From: Streptomyces griseoincarnatus
Lineage (GTDB): Bacteria > Actinomycetota > Actinomycetes > Streptomycetales > Streptomycetaceae
Reading direction: 5' to 3'
DNA: 64,000 bases
NCBI GenBank assembly: GCA_014649575.1
Contig: BMTH01000004.1
Span: 62,001-126,000 of the forward strand
The position numbers and the translations under genes are program-made. A model generated the notes under the pieces. That model was given only the letters and a program-made list of their open reading frames with translations, was not told where the DNA came from and searched no databases. Below, in pieces: positions 54,301 through 63,492 of the stretch; position 1 is the first letter of the stretch; every line of letters begins with the position of its first letter.

Positions 54301-55161
54301 ATGAACGCCATCATCTCCGCATCCGAACTCGCCGACGCGCTGCGGTCGGAGCGTCCTCCGGTCCTGCTCGACGTCCGCTGGCAGCTCAGCACGGCCGCCG
54401 CGAGCGGTCAGCCGTTCGACGGCCGGGCCGCGTACGCGTCCGGCCACATCCCCGGCGCCGTCTTCGTCGACCTGGACCGCGAGCTGGCGTCCGCGCCGGG
54501 CCCGCGGGGACGCCATCCGCTGCCGGACCTCGACGTGTTCGGCGCGGCGATGCGGCGGGCCGGTGTGTCCGCCGGGACGCCCGTGGTCGCGTACGACGGA
54601 GGCATCGGGTGGGCGGCGGCCCGCGCGTGGTGGCTGCTGCGGTGGACCGGTCACCCGGACGTACGGGTCCTGGACGGCGGACTGTCCGCCTGGGACGGCC
54701 CGTTGGAAACGGAGACGGAGACGGAGGCGTCGGTGCCGGCCGAGGGCGACTTCGTGCCGAAGCCGGCGGAGGGCGCTGTGCTGGACGCGGACGGCGCGGC
54801 GGCGCTGGCGCGGTCGGGGGTGCTGCTGGACGCCCGTGCGGGGGAGCGGTACCGGGGCGAGGTGGAGCCGATCGACCCCGTCGGCGGCCACATCCCGGGC
54901 GCGTTGTCCGCCCCTACCTCCGACAACGTGGACGCGGACGGCCGCTTCCGGCCCGCCGCCGAACTGCGCGCCCGCTTCGGCGAGCTGGGTGCGACGCGGG
55001 ACGTTCCGGTGGGGGTGTACTGCGGCTCGGGCGTGTCGGCGGCGCACGAGGTACTGGCGCTGGAGGTCGCCGGTATCCCGGCGGCTCTCTACGTCGGCTC
55101 CTGGTCCGAGTGGACCTCCGACCCGGCGCGACCGGTCGCGGTGGGCCCGGATCCCCAGTAG
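54301..55161 (+). CDS. sulfurtransferase (two rhodanese domains)
   Basis: The 286-residue protein has two rhodanese domains (residues 5-130 and 155-283). The first is inactive; the second carries Cys241 in VYCGSGVSAAHE, the CGSG loop of 3-mercaptopyruvate/thiosulfate sulfurtransferases. SGHIPGAVFVDLD and GGHIPGALSAPT are the paired rhodanese signatures. It transfers sulphur to cyanide or thiols. The start could also be ATG 54292. Confidence 0.9.
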   Translation: MNAIISASELADALRSERPPVLLDVRWQLSTAAASGQPFDGRAAYASGHIPGAVFVDLDRELASAPGPRGRHPLPDLDVFGAAMRRAGVSAGTPVVAYDGGIGWAAARAWWLLRWTGHPDVRVLDGGLSAWDGPLETETETEASVPAEGDFVPKPAEGAVLDADGAAALARSGVLLDARAGERYRGEVEPIDPVGGHIPGALSAPTSDNVDADGRFRPAAELRARFGELGATRDVPVGVYCGSGVSAAHEVLALEVAGIPAALYVGSWSEWTSDPARPVAVGPDPQ

Positions 55162-55189
55162 CGAACCCGAACGTTCCGCCCCGGGGCTC

Positions 55190-55358
55190 AGCCCCGGGCC
55201 CCGCTTCTCAGGCGCCGGAGGGGCTGGGGTGCGGGGCAGCGCCCCTGAACTCCGCTCCTCGGGCGCCGGAAGGGCTTGAAGAGCCGGGGCGCTCCGCCTC
55301 CCCGCCCCGCTCCTCAAACGCCGGAGGGGCTCGTTCCAGCCCGTCCGGCGTTTGAGGA
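55190..55358. repeat. dispersed Streptomyces-type repeat and hairpin terminator
   Basis: Three imperfect copies of CGCTYCTCRRRCGCCGGAGG-type DNA start near 55202, 55252 and 55308. The last pairs with an inverted copy: TCCTCAAACGCCGGA (55311-55325) with TCCGGCGTTTGAGGA (55344-55358), 15 bp perfect. This motif is common between convergent genes in Streptomyces. It can terminate both the sulfurtransferase and sepH. Confidence 0.75.
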
Positions 55359-55454
55359 CGAGGCCCGTCAGGGCCGACAAGGGGGCGGCCTGCCTGCGGG
55401 GAGGTGGAGGGGGCACCCCCGTCAGGGGCAAGGGTTACGGGCCGGCAAGCGGGC

Positions 55455-56501
55455 CTACTCCTGCTTCTTGCGCCGCGTCCCGAACACGATCTCGTCCCAG
55501 CTCGGGACCGCCGCGCGGCGGCCCGGGCGGACGCCGTCCGCCTCGGCCTGGCGGTCGGTCGAGCCGACGAGACGGTCCCGGTGGCCGCCCACCGAACGGG
55601 GCATCAGCACATCCGCGTACGCGGCACCCGCGGACGCGGCCGGCGCCGGCGGCTCCTCCGCTTCGGGCTCGGACTCCGGCTCCTCGGCGGCCGGTTCGGT
55701 GCGCTCGGGCACCACCAGGTCGCCGCGGAAGCTCGGCACGGCCTCCAGCAGACTGGTCAGCGAGTCGCGCTCGCCGGAGGCGGTGGCCGCCGTGGACTCC
55801 TCGGCCGGCTCGGACGCCTGCGCCGGCAGACTGGGCCGCTCGCGGTCGGCCGGACGGTCCAGCGGGCGGTCCCGCGGCAGCCGGGCGATGCGCGGCACGA
55901 ACGGGAAGCTGGGCTCGGGCGCGGCGAGGTCGTCGGACTCGCCGATCAGCGAGCGTGCCTCGTCGTCGACGGCCTGGACGAGCCGTCGGGGCGGGTCGTA
56001 CGTCCAGCTCGCCGAGTGCGGCTCGCCCGCGACCCGGTAGACCAGCAGGACCTCCCAGGTGCCGTCGTCGCGGCGCCAGGAGTCCCACTGCACGGTGTCC
56101 TTGTCGGCGCCGCGCAGCAGCAGCCGCTCCTGCACGGCTTCGCCCAGCGGGGGGCCGGAGTTCTCACCGGGGCGGCGGACCGGCGTCTTGCGGGCGCGCT
56201 CCGCCATGAAGGCGCGCTCGGCGAGGACGGGGCCCTCGAAGCGCCGTACGCGGTCCACGGGGATGCCGGCCATCTGCGCGACCTCTTCCGCGGTCGCGCC
56301 CGCCCTTATACGGGCCTGGATGTCGCGGGGGCGGAGGTGGCTCTCCACCTCGATCTCGATCTGGCCGAGGCGGGGACGGTCGCCGCGCACGGCGGCGCGG
56401 AGCCGTTCGTCGATCGGAAGCGTGTACTCCGTGCTGTCCGCAGCCTTCAGCACCAGCCGTGTGCCGTCATTCGAGACGGCCACGACACGCAGTTCGGGCA
56501 T
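55455..56501 (-). CDS. sepH: SepH, FtsZ-associated cell-division protein
   Basis: The 348-residue protein starts MPELRVVAVSNDGTRLVLKA. The DUF3071 N-terminal region ends in a helix-turn-helix-like segment (PRDIQARIRAGATAEEVAQMAGIPVDRV is positions 58-85), followed by a Glu/Pro-rich disordered part and a short conserved end (VPSWDEIVFGTRRKKQE). SepH binds FtsZ, promotes its assembly and is needed for sporulation septa. The ATG follows GGGAGG. No partner gene is linked. Confidence 0.93.
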   Translation of the reverse strand: MPELRVVAVSNDGTRLVLKAADSTEYTLPIDERLRAAVRGDRPRLGQIEIEVESHLRPRDIQARIRAGATAEEVAQMAGIPVDRVRRFEGPVLAERAFMAERARKTPVRRPGENSGPPLGEAVQERLLLRGADKDTVQWDSWRRDDGTWEVLLVYRVAGEPHSASWTYDPPRRLVQAVDDEARSLIGESDDLAAPEPSFPFVPRIARLPRDRPLDRPADRERPSLPAQASEPAEESTAATASGERDSLTSLLEAVPSFRGDLVVPERTEPAAEEPESEPEAEEPPAPAASAGAAYADVLMPRSVGGHRDRLVGSTDRQAEADGVRPGRRAAVPSWDEIVFGTRRKKQE

Positions 56502-56633
56502 GGGGACCTCCCGGGTGGTGCCTGCCGACGTCACGTGCGTCGCTGCTTCCGCTAGTCGAGTGTGGCCTGCCCGGGTGCAGCCTGCCACAACCTTGCCGAG
56601 TTGCCCGGCGTGTCGGGCGCGGGCCCTGGATCG

Positions 56634-56661
56634 CCGTTATGGCACGGTTACCTATTCGCAA
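56634..56661 (-). promoter_or_regulatory. candidate sepH promoter
   Basis: Read on the minus strand TTGCGA (56661-56656) and TAACGG (56639-56634) are 16 bp apart, 133 bp before the sepH start. The rest of 56502-56958 shows nothing recognisable. Confidence 0.45.
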
Positions 56662-56958
56662 CGCTAAGTGACCAAATGCGTCACCCTGTGCAACTAGCCC
56701 CCTCCCGGCGGTCCTCCGAGGACCCGGGCACCCTGACGGGAGTCCGGACCCAGGGCTCGCAACAGTACTCCATTTGGGCCACGTGCGTGGATTGGCACGC
56801 CGTGCGAGTTCACGCAAGAGGTGGGACTTGGCCGCCGTTGCCCCACTCATCCACCCCTGGACGTGGGGGACTTGTGGGGAACTTCACGCAATCGCCAGAA
56901 ACGCAGGCAATGTCCGCGGGACCGGGGCGTGTGCCCGGTTCGTACCGCGTGCCCCGGA

Positions 56959-58278
56959 CTACGCGCCCAGGACCCGCCGCAAGTAGTCGTTACGGAACCG
57001 CCGTTCCGGGTCCAGCCGGTCCCGCAGCGCGACGAACTCGCCGAAACGCGGATACACCCGTGAGAGGTACTCGGCGTCACGCGTGTGGATCTTCCCCCAA
57101 TGGGGTCGTCCCTCGTGCGCGGTGAAGATGCGCTCGGCGGCGGTGAAGTACCGCTGGTACGGCGTCCCCTTGAACATGTGGACCGCCACGTAGGCGGTCT
57201 CCCGGCCGGACGCCGTGGACAGGGTGATGTCGTCGGCCGGCGCGGTGCGCACCTCGACCGGGAAGCTCACCCGCAGCGGGGACCGGTCCACCATCGCCCT
57301 CAGTTCCCGCAGTGTGTCCACGAGCGCCTCGCGCGGCACCGCGTACTCCATCTCCACGAAGCGCACTCGGCGCGGGGACGTGAACACCTTGTAGGGGATG
57401 TCGGTGTACGTCCGCGCGGACAGCGCCCGGCTGGAGACCTGCGCGACGGCCGGGATCGTCACCGGTGCGGCGCGGCCCACCCAGTTGACGACCTGGAACA
57501 CCCCGTTGGAGAGGAACTCGTCCTCGAACCACCCGCGCAGCGGCGGCACGGGACGCTCGGGGCCCGCACTGCGGTTGTTGCGCTTGGTGTTGGTGTTGCC
57601 GGTGTGCGGGAACCAGTAGAACTCGAAGTGCTCGTTCTCGGCGTGCAGCGCGTCGAACTCGGCGCACACCCGGTCGAACGTCATGGGCTCCTCGCGCGCG
57701 GTGAGGAGGAAGAGCGGCTCCACCGCGAAGGTGAGGGCGGTGACGACGCCGAGGGCACCGAGGCCGATCCGGGCAGCCGCGAAGACGTCCGGGTTCTCCC
57801 TCTCGGAGCAGGTGAGCACCGAGCCGTCGGCGGTGACCAGTTCGAGGCCCTTGATCTGGGCGGCGATGGAGGCGGACTCACGGCCGGTGCCGTGGGTGCC
57901 GGTGCTGGTGGCGCCGGAGACCGTCTGCTCCATGATGTCGCCCATGTTGGTCAGTGACAGACCCTCGCGCGCGAGGGCGGCGTTGAGCCGCTTCAGCGGG
58001 GTCCCCGCCTCGACGGTGACGGTGCCCGCCTCGCGGTCGATCCTCCGGATCCCTGTCAGCAGCTGAGGGCGTACCAGCAGGCCCTCGGTCGCGGCTATGG
58101 AGGAGAAGGAGTGACCGGTTCCCACCGCCTTCACCGGCAGACCGTCCTCGGCGGCCCGGCGCACGGCGTCGGCCAGCTCCTCGACCGAGGCCGGCGTGAC
58201 CTCCCGGGCCGGCCGGACGGAGACGGTGCCTCCCCAGTTACGCCACGTGCCGTTCCTCGCGCTCGTCGTGCTGACCAA
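56959..58278 (-). CDS. D-arabinono-1,4-lactone oxidase family FAD enzyme
   Basis: The 439-residue flavoprotein has a PCMH-type FAD domain with His56 in VGTGHSFSS (the covalent-flavin position in alditol oxidases), NMGDIMEQTVSGATSTGTHG (residues 110-129) and a C-terminal ALO domain with HWGKIHTRDAEYLSRVYP. It should oxidise a sugar lactone or alditol. It starts at TTG 58278, with GGGGAGG 5 nt upstream, inside the end of the upstream MFS gene (41-bp overlap). The two are coupled. Confidence 0.88.
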   Translation of the reverse strand: MVSTTSARNGTWRNWGGTVSVRPAREVTPASVEELADAVRRAAEDGLPVKAVGTGHSFSSIAATEGLLVRPQLLTGIRRIDREAGTVTVEAGTPLKRLNAALAREGLSLTNMGDIMEQTVSGATSTGTHGTGRESASIAAQIKGLELVTADGSVLTCSERENPDVFAAARIGLGALGVVTALTFAVEPLFLLTAREEPMTFDRVCAEFDALHAENEHFEFYWFPHTGNTNTKRNNRSAGPERPVPPLRGWFEDEFLSNGVFQVVNWVGRAAPVTIPAVAQVSSRALSARTYTDIPYKVFTSPRRVRFVEMEYAVPREALVDTLRELRAMVDRSPLRVSFPVEVRTAPADDITLSTASGRETAYVAVHMFKGTPYQRYFTAAERIFTAHEGRPHWGKIHTRDAEYLSRVYPRFGEFVALRDRLDPERRFRNDYLRRVLGA

Positions 58279-59476
58279 CGAAGCCTCCCCGACCCGGCGC
58301 CGGCCGCTTGAGCCGGCGGTACCCGAGGAAACCGACCGCGACCGCGACGGCCCCGGCGGCCGCCGGAACCCCGTACCCGGCGCGCGCCCCGGCCGCGTCG
58401 ATCACCCAGCCGCCGGCGGAGGAGCCGAGGGCGATGCCGACCGCGAGCCCGGTGCTCACCCAGGTCATCCCCTCGGTGAGCTGCGCGCGAGGTACGTGCT
58501 CTTCGATGAGGGACATGGTCGTGATCATCGTGGGAGCGATGGACAGACCCGCAACGAACAGCGCCACGGCCAGAAACGGCAAGTTCCCGACCAGTAGGAG
58601 TGGGATCATACTCACGGCCATGGCGCAAACGCCGAGCAGCCACCGGCGTTCCGGCGCCCCCGCGAAGTGCAGCAGCCCGAACACCAGGCCCGCCACGCAC
58701 GAACCCAGGGCGTACACCGCGAGCACCACGCTGGCCGCGGCCTTGTGTCCCTCCTCCTCGGCGAAGGCGACCGTCACCACGTCCACCGCGCCGAAGATCG
58801 TGCCCGTCGCCACGAACGTCGCCACCAGCACCTGCAGACCGCGCGAACGCAGCGCCGTGCCGCCGCCCTTCCGCTCACGGGGGTGCGGCTCCGGCTCGGT
58901 CGCGCGCTGCGCGGTCAGCCAGAAGACGCCGAACGCCAGGAAGCAGGCCGCCAGCAGCGGCCCGGCCTCCGGGAACCAGGCCGTGGACAGCCCGATGGAG
59001 ACGATCGGGCCGACGACGAAGCACACCTCGTCGATCACCGACTCGAACGAGTAGGCGGTGTGCAGGCTCGGGGTGCCGCGGTACAGCGCCGCCCAGCGGG
59101 CCCGGACCATCGCGCCGACGCTCGGCACGCAGCCGATGCCCACGCACGCGGCGAACAGCACCCACTCCGGCCAGGAGAAGTGCACCGCGAGCAGCAGCAC
59201 CGCCGCCGCGGACAGCGACAGCAGCGTGGCCGGACGCAGTACCCGGCGCTGCCCGTACTGGTCCACCAGCCGCGAGACCTGAGGGCCCACCAGCGCGGCG
59301 GACAGCGCGATGGTCGCCGAGAGGGCCCCTGCCAGCCCGTACCGGCCGGTCACCTGGGAGATCATCGTGACGACGCCGATACCCATCATGGACAGCGGCA
59401 TCCGGCCGAGGAACCCCGCGGCGGAGAAGGCCTTGCTGCCGGGGGCGGCGAACAGGGCGAGATAGGGGCTGGGCAC
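58238..59476 (-). CDS. MFS transporter
   Basis: The 412-residue protein has about 12 membrane helices, with motif A-like [11 protein letters not shown] after helix 2. It starts [17 protein letters not shown]. The GTG at 59476 has GGAGAA upstream; a longer frame to 59626 overlaps hemH. Substrate unknown; it may move a sugar or lactone handled by the coupled oxidase, an inference from operon position. Confidence 0.87.
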   Translation of the reverse strand: MPSPYLALFAAPGSKAFSAAGFLGRMPLSMMGIGVVTMISQVTGRYGLAGALSATIALSAALVGPQVSRLVDQYGQRRVLRPATLLSLSAAAVLLLAVHFSWPEWVLFAACVGIGCVPSVGAMVRARWAALYRGTPSLHTAYSFESVIDEVCFVVGPIVSIGLSTAWFPEAGPLLAACFLAFGVFWLTAQRATEPEPHPRERKGGGTALRSRGLQVLVATFVATGTIFGAVDVVTVAFAEEEGHKAAASVVLAVYALGSCVAGLVFGLLHFAGAPERRWLLGVCAMAVSMIPLLLVGNLPFLAVALFVAGLSIAPTMITTMSLIEEHVPRAQLTEGMTWVSTGLAVGIALGSSAGGWVIDAAGARAGYGVPAAAGAVAVAVGFLGYRRLKRPAPGRGGFVGQHDEREERHVA

Positions 59477-59612
59477 GGAGTTCTCCGGAAGATCAGTAAG
59501 GCGCCATCGCCGTCGATACAGATTACCGGCGGCGTCACCCGCTTGCGCCGGTGAGGTACGGCACCTCCCCGCGACACCCCCGGCCCCTGTCCCCGCTGTC
59601 GGTGCCGGGTGG

Positions 59613-59618
59613 GAGGAT
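59613..59618 (+). promoter_or_regulatory. -10-like hexamer, hemH
   Basis: GAGGAT ends 6 nt before ATG 59625. GGGAGG here could instead be a ribosome-binding site. Confidence 0.35.
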
Positions 59619-59624
59619 CGAGAC

Positions 59625-60752
59625 ATGTCTGACGTGCTCGATGCCAGTCCCTACGACGCCCTGCTCCTGCTCTCCTTCGGCGGCCCGGAAGGCCCGGACG
59701 ACGTCGTCCCGTTCCTGGAGAACGTGACGCGCGGGCGGGGCATCCCCAAGGAACGCCTCAAGGAAGTCGGGCAGCACTACTTCCAGTTCGGCGGGGTCAG
59801 CCCCATCAACGACCAGAACCGCGCCCTTCTGGACGCCCTGCGCGAGGACTTCGCCGAGCACGGCCTGGACCTGCCGGTCTACTGGGGCAACCGCAACTGG
59901 GCGCCCTACCTCACCGACACGCTCCGGGACATGGTCCGCGACGGCCGGCGCCGCATCCTGGTCCTCGCCACCAGCGCCTACGCCTCCTACTCCGGCTGCC
60001 GCCAGTACCGCGAGAACCTCGCCGACGCGCTCGCCACGCTGGAGAAGGAAGGGCTGGAGCTGCCGAAGGTCGACAAGCTGCGGCACTACTTCAACCACCC
60101 CGGCTTCGTCGAGCCCATGGTCGACGGGGTGATCCGGTCGCTCGACGGCCTCCCCGAGGACGTCCGGGACGGCGCGCACATCGCCTTCTGCACCCACTCC
60201 ATCCCCACCGCCGCCGCGGACACCTCCGGCCCCGTCGAGGCGCACGGCGACGGCGGTGCGTACGTCGCTCAGCACCTGGACGTGGCCCGGCTGATCGCCG
60301 ACGCCGTCCGCGAGCGCACCGGCGTCGACCACCCCTGGCAGCTCGTCTACCAGTCCCGCTCCGGCGCCCCGCACATCCCGTGGCTGGAGCCCGACATCTG
60401 CGACCACCTCGAGGAGCGGAAGGCCGCCGGCGTCCCCGCGGTCGTCATGGCCCCCATCGGCTTCGTCTCGGACCACATGGAGGTCCTGTACGACCTCGAC
60501 ACCGAGGCCACCGCCAAGGCGGAGGAGCTGGGCCTGCCGGTGCGCCGCTCCGCGACCGTCGGCGACGACCCGCGGTTCGCCGCCGCCGTCCGTGAGCTGG
60601 TGGTGGAGCGTGCCGCGGCCGAGAGCGGGCGGGACGTCACCCGGTGCGCCCTCGGCGCGCTCGGCCCCAGCCACGACCTGTGCCCGGTGGGCTGCTGCCC
60701 GGCCCGCGCCCCGCGTCCCGCCGCCGCGGGCGCCGACAGCCCCTACTCCTGA
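59625..60752 (+). CDS. hemH: ferrochelatase (coproporphyrin type)
   Basis: The 375-residue enzyme inserts iron into the porphyrin in the last part of haem synthesis. [21 protein letters not shown] is at the N-terminus, with catalytic-His region FCTHSIPT and the conserved [16 protein letters not shown] and [16 protein letters not shown]. Actinobacterial enzymes act on coproporphyrin III (CpfC). Cysteines near the end ([12 protein letters not shown]) could hold a 2Fe-2S cluster. The inositol-phosphatase gene begins 7 bp after the stop. Confidence 0.95.
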   Translation: MSDVLDASPYDALLLLSFGGPEGPDDVVPFLENVTRGRGIPKERLKEVGQHYFQFGGVSPINDQNRALLDALREDFAEHGLDLPVYWGNRNWAPYLTDTLRDMVRDGRRRILVLATSAYASYSGCRQYRENLADALATLEKEGLELPKVDKLRHYFNHPGFVEPMVDGVIRSLDGLPEDVRDGAHIAFCTHSIPTAAADTSGPVEAHGDGGAYVAQHLDVARLIADAVRERTGVDHPWQLVYQSRSGAPHIPWLEPDICDHLEERKAAGVPAVVMAPIGFVSDHMEVLYDLDTEATAKAEELGLPVRRSATVGDDPRFAAAVRELVVERAAAESGRDVTRCALGALGPSHDLCPVGCCPARAPRPAAAGADSPYS

Positions 60753-60759
60753 GGAGCCC

Positions 60760-61569
60760 GTGACCGACCCCCTGCACGCGGAACTGCTGGAACTGGCCCG
60801 GGAGGCCGCCCGGCGCGCGGGTGAGCTGCTGCGCGACGGCCGTCCGGCCGACCTCGCGGTCGCCGCCACCAAGTCCAGCTCCGTCGACGTCGTCACCGAG
60901 ATGGATCTCGCGGCGGAGAAGCTGATCACCGGGCTGATCGCCGAGCGCCGCCCGGAGGACGGCGTCCTCGGCGAGGAGGGTGCCTCCACGGCCGGCAGCA
61001 GCGGCGTCCGCTGGGTCGTCGACCCCCTCGACGGCACGGTGAACTACCTGTACGGCCTGCCCACCTGGGCCGTCTCCGTGGCGGCCGAGCAGGACGGCGT
61101 CGCCGTGGCCGGCGCGGTGTTCGCGCCGATGCGCGGCGAGGAGTACCACGCGGTGCTGGGCGGCGGGGCGTGGGCCACGGGCGCGTGGGAGGGCGAGCGG
61201 CGCCTGGCCTGCCGGCCGTCGCCGCCGCTGGACCAGGCGCTGGTCTCCACCGGCTTCAACTACGTCGCCGACGTCCGCGAACAGCAGGCCGAGGTCGCCC
61301 GCCGGCTGATCCCGCTGGTGCGGGACATCCGCCGCGGCGGCTCGGCGGCGATCGACCTGTGCGACGTGGCGGCGGGCCGCCTGGACGGCTACTACGAACG
61401 CGGCCTCCACCCGTGGGACGTGGCGGCGGGCGCCCTGATAGCCCGCGAGTCCGGCGCCCTGACGACCGGCCGCCGCCCGGACAGCCGGCCGTCGGCCGAC
61501 CTGACGGTCGCCGCCTCCCCGGGCGTGCTGAAGCCGCTCCTGGGCCTGCTGGAGGAGTTCGGGGCGTAG
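60760..61569 (+). CDS. inositol monophosphatase family protein
   Basis: The 269-residue enzyme has GEEGA (metal Glu), DPLDGTVNY (metal Asp and substrate contacts) and PWDVAAGALI (third Asp). Members hydrolyse inositol monophosphate and related sugar phosphates. The GTG at 60760 follows GAGGAG, which overlaps the hemH stop, so it is in the hemH operon. Confidence 0.92.
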   Translation: MTDPLHAELLELAREAARRAGELLRDGRPADLAVAATKSSSVDVVTEMDLAAEKLITGLIAERRPEDGVLGEEGASTAGSSGVRWVVDPLDGTVNYLYGLPTWAVSVAAEQDGVAVAGAVFAPMRGEEYHAVLGGGAWATGAWEGERRLACRPSPPLDQALVSTGFNYVADVREQQAEVARRLIPLVRDIRRGGSAAIDLCDVAAGRLDGYYERGLHPWDVAAGALIARESGALTTGRRPDSRPSADLTVAASPGVLKPLLGLLEEFGA

Positions 61570-61636
61570 GAGGCGGCTGACGCCGCCGACCACCGTGAAC
61601 GTGTTCACGCTCTCGGCGATCGCCCGCCCGACGACC

Positions 61637-61874
61637 GACTCCCGACGGGGCCGGACCGCGTTCGCGGAGAAGTCGGTCGGCCCCGGCCGACGCGGCAGCG
61701 GCCGGCGGGCCGGGCGGCGGCGGACGGTGAGTGCTGGCCGGTGGTTGTCGGTGGGGCCGATGCGGCTGACGGCGGTTGCCCGCGGGGGCCGATTCCCGGC
61801 TCGGTCGGATCGTGTCCGGGGTGAAGTCGGTTGGCCGTGGCCGACGAGGCAGCGGCCCGCCGGGCCGGGTGGCG
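61637..61874. repeat. diverged duplication in the hemH operon 3' flank
   Basis: An 84-bp segment at 61637-61720 is repeated with mismatches at 61791-61874 (offset 154 bp). Both carry GAAGTCGGT, GGCCGACG and GGCAGCGGCC in the same order. The gap 61570-62158 holds no convincing gene; frames on both strands are Arg/Pro-rich artefacts. Confidence 0.55.
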
Positions 61875-62158
61875 TCGGTGGGATCCATGCCGCCGACCGG
61901 GCGCCCGTGGGGCGGTTCGTGCGTCGACGGCGCCCGTATGACGGCTCGCCGAGCCGGGCAGAGGCGGAGGCGGCGACCTTCGGTGGGACCGAGCCCGTGG
62001 GCGGACGGCGGGCGTCGGGTGTCCGTCGGTCGTACGCCCAAGGCGTGTCCCCCTCCTCCGCCCGGTGACGGGTGGCTCGCCCGGCGGACTGGCGTGCGGG
62101 CGGGGCGCCGTCAGCCCCTAGCGCCACGGCTGTCGTGGGCGTGTCCGTGAGGATCGAC

Positions 62159-62194
62159 GGCGGGCCCCGGTGGAGTGATCCACCGGGGCCCGCC
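62159..62194. terminator. strong terminator before the 57-residue gene's end
   Basis: Perfect 16-bp arms (GGCGGGCCCCGGTGGA and complement) around GTGA, 22 bp past the stop codon of the minus-strand gene at 62217. Confidence 0.85.
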
Positions 62195-62216
62195 GGGCGC
62201 TTCCGTGCTGCGTCGG

Positions 62217-62390
62217 TCAGACGCTGTGGGCGCCGACTTCCACGCCGTGTTCGGCCGCGAGGCGGCGCAGGTCGTCGAGTTCGCCCTGCTCCACTTCGAC
62301 GAGGAAGTCGTCGCCCTCGTCGCGGGCCCGCGACAGGTCGGACTCGGTCGCCTTTATACGCTGCAGAAGTCCTGCGGTGAATGCGTCCAT
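62217..62390 (-). CDS. small conserved helical protein (57 residues)
   Basis: MDAFTAGLLQRIKATESDLS is followed by an acidic, Leu-spaced helix (EVEQGELDDLRRLAAEHGVE) that could form a coiled coil. The length and order match a small Streptomyces family of unknown function beside cutRS. The ATG follows GAGGGGG at good spacing, and a terminator follows the stop. Confidence 0.75.
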   Translation of the reverse strand: MDAFTAGLLQRIKATESDLSRARDEGDDFLVEVEQGELDDLRRLAAEHGVEVGAHSV

Positions 62391-62829
62391 GCTGCGCCCC
62401 CTCGTCCTGGGTCGGTGGGTCGGTGGCACGGGGGTGTGCCGTGGGAAGGGACGATCACGTCCGTGGCGGATGCCCGGCGCCGCTCGGCCGGGCGGCGACG
62501 GTACCGGACATCCACGCCCGCTCTGCGGAAGCGGACTGTGTGCACCGCATGGTGGTGCGGTACAAGCAGAGCGTGATCGCGGGATGTAAACCCGTCCTCC
62601 CCAAGCTCCCTCCCGCGGAAACCTGACCTCGCGAGAAATTCTCGTATTCCCGCCCCGTTCGTCCGCACGTTCCCCGGTCGCGGGGCCGCCGGTCACCCCT
62701 GCTCCGGTCGCCTTACAGCCGACTTACGGCCGAAAAGGGCAGGATGGAGGCAACAACACCCACCCGTACCCCTGCCCGCGTGCGCGCCCTCGCGGCCCGC
62801 CGGGCGGGTCATGAGGAAGGACAAGCGAC
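62391..62829. other. divergent spacer upstream of cutR
   Basis: The 439-bp stretch must hold the promoters of the 57-residue gene and cutR. A long open frame on the plus strand is a composition artefact. I find no certain -10/-35 pair and no RNA element. Confidence 0.35.
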
Positions 62830-63483
62830 GTGCGCGTACTCGTCGTCGAGGACGAGCAGCTGCTCGCGGATGCGGTGGCCACCGGACTGCGCCGGGAGGC
62901 CATGGCGGTCGACGTCGTGTACGACGGTGCGGCCGCCCTGGAGCGCATCGGTGTCAACGACTACGACGTGGTCGTCCTCGACCGCGACCTCCCCCTCGTC
63001 CACGGCGACGACGTCTGCCGCAAGATCGTCGAGCTCGGCATGCCCACGCGCGTGCTGATGCTCACGGCGTCCGGCGACGTCAGCGACCGCGTCGAGGGGC
63101 TCGAGATCGGCGCCGACGACTACCTGCCCAAGCCGTTCGCCTTCAGCGAGCTCATCGCCCGCGTGCGGGCGCTCGGCCGACGGACCAGCGTGCCCCTGCC
63201 GCCCGTCCTGGAGCGGGCCGGGATCAAGCTGGACCCCAACCGCCGCGAGGTCTTCCGCGACGGCAAGGAGGTCCAGCTCGCGCCGAAGGAGTTCGCCGTG
63301 CTGGAGGTCCTCATGCGCAGCGAGGGCGCCGTGGTCTCCGCGGAGCAGCTGCTGGAGAAGGCCTGGGACGAGAACACCGACCCGTTCACCAACGTGGTCC
63401 GTGTGACCGTCATGACGCTGCGCCGCAAGCTGGGCGAGCCGCCGGTCATCGTGACCGTGCCCGGCTCCGGATACCGGATCTGA
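62830..63483 (+). CDS. cutR: CutR, OmpR-family response regulator
   Basis: The 217-residue protein has a receiver with acidic Asp8 pocket (VVEDEQ), phospho-acceptor Asp51 (VVLDRDLPL) and Lys in PKPFAF. An OmpR/PhoB winged helix follows (FAVLEVLMRSEGAVVSAEQLLEKAWDE is 154-180). The GTG follows GAGGAAGGAC. Its partner cutS begins 9 bp after the stop. CutRS was first described through its effect on actinorhodin production in Streptomyces. Confidence 0.94.
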   Translation: MRVLVVEDEQLLADAVATGLRREAMAVDVVYDGAAALERIGVNDYDVVVLDRDLPLVHGDDVCRKIVELGMPTRVLMLTASGDVSDRVEGLEIGADDYLPKPFAFSELIARVRALGRRTSVPLPPVLERAGIKLDPNRREVFRDGKEVQLAPKEFAVLEVLMRSEGAVVSAEQLLEKAWDENTDPFTNVVRVTVMTLRRKLGEPPVIVTVPGSGYRI

Positions 63484-63492
63484 TCACCGACC

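Noticed and set aside
61256..62150. Several frames in the gap after the inositol-phosphatase gene
   Set aside because: All are Arg/Pro/Gly-rich on both strands with no motif or ribosome-binding site.
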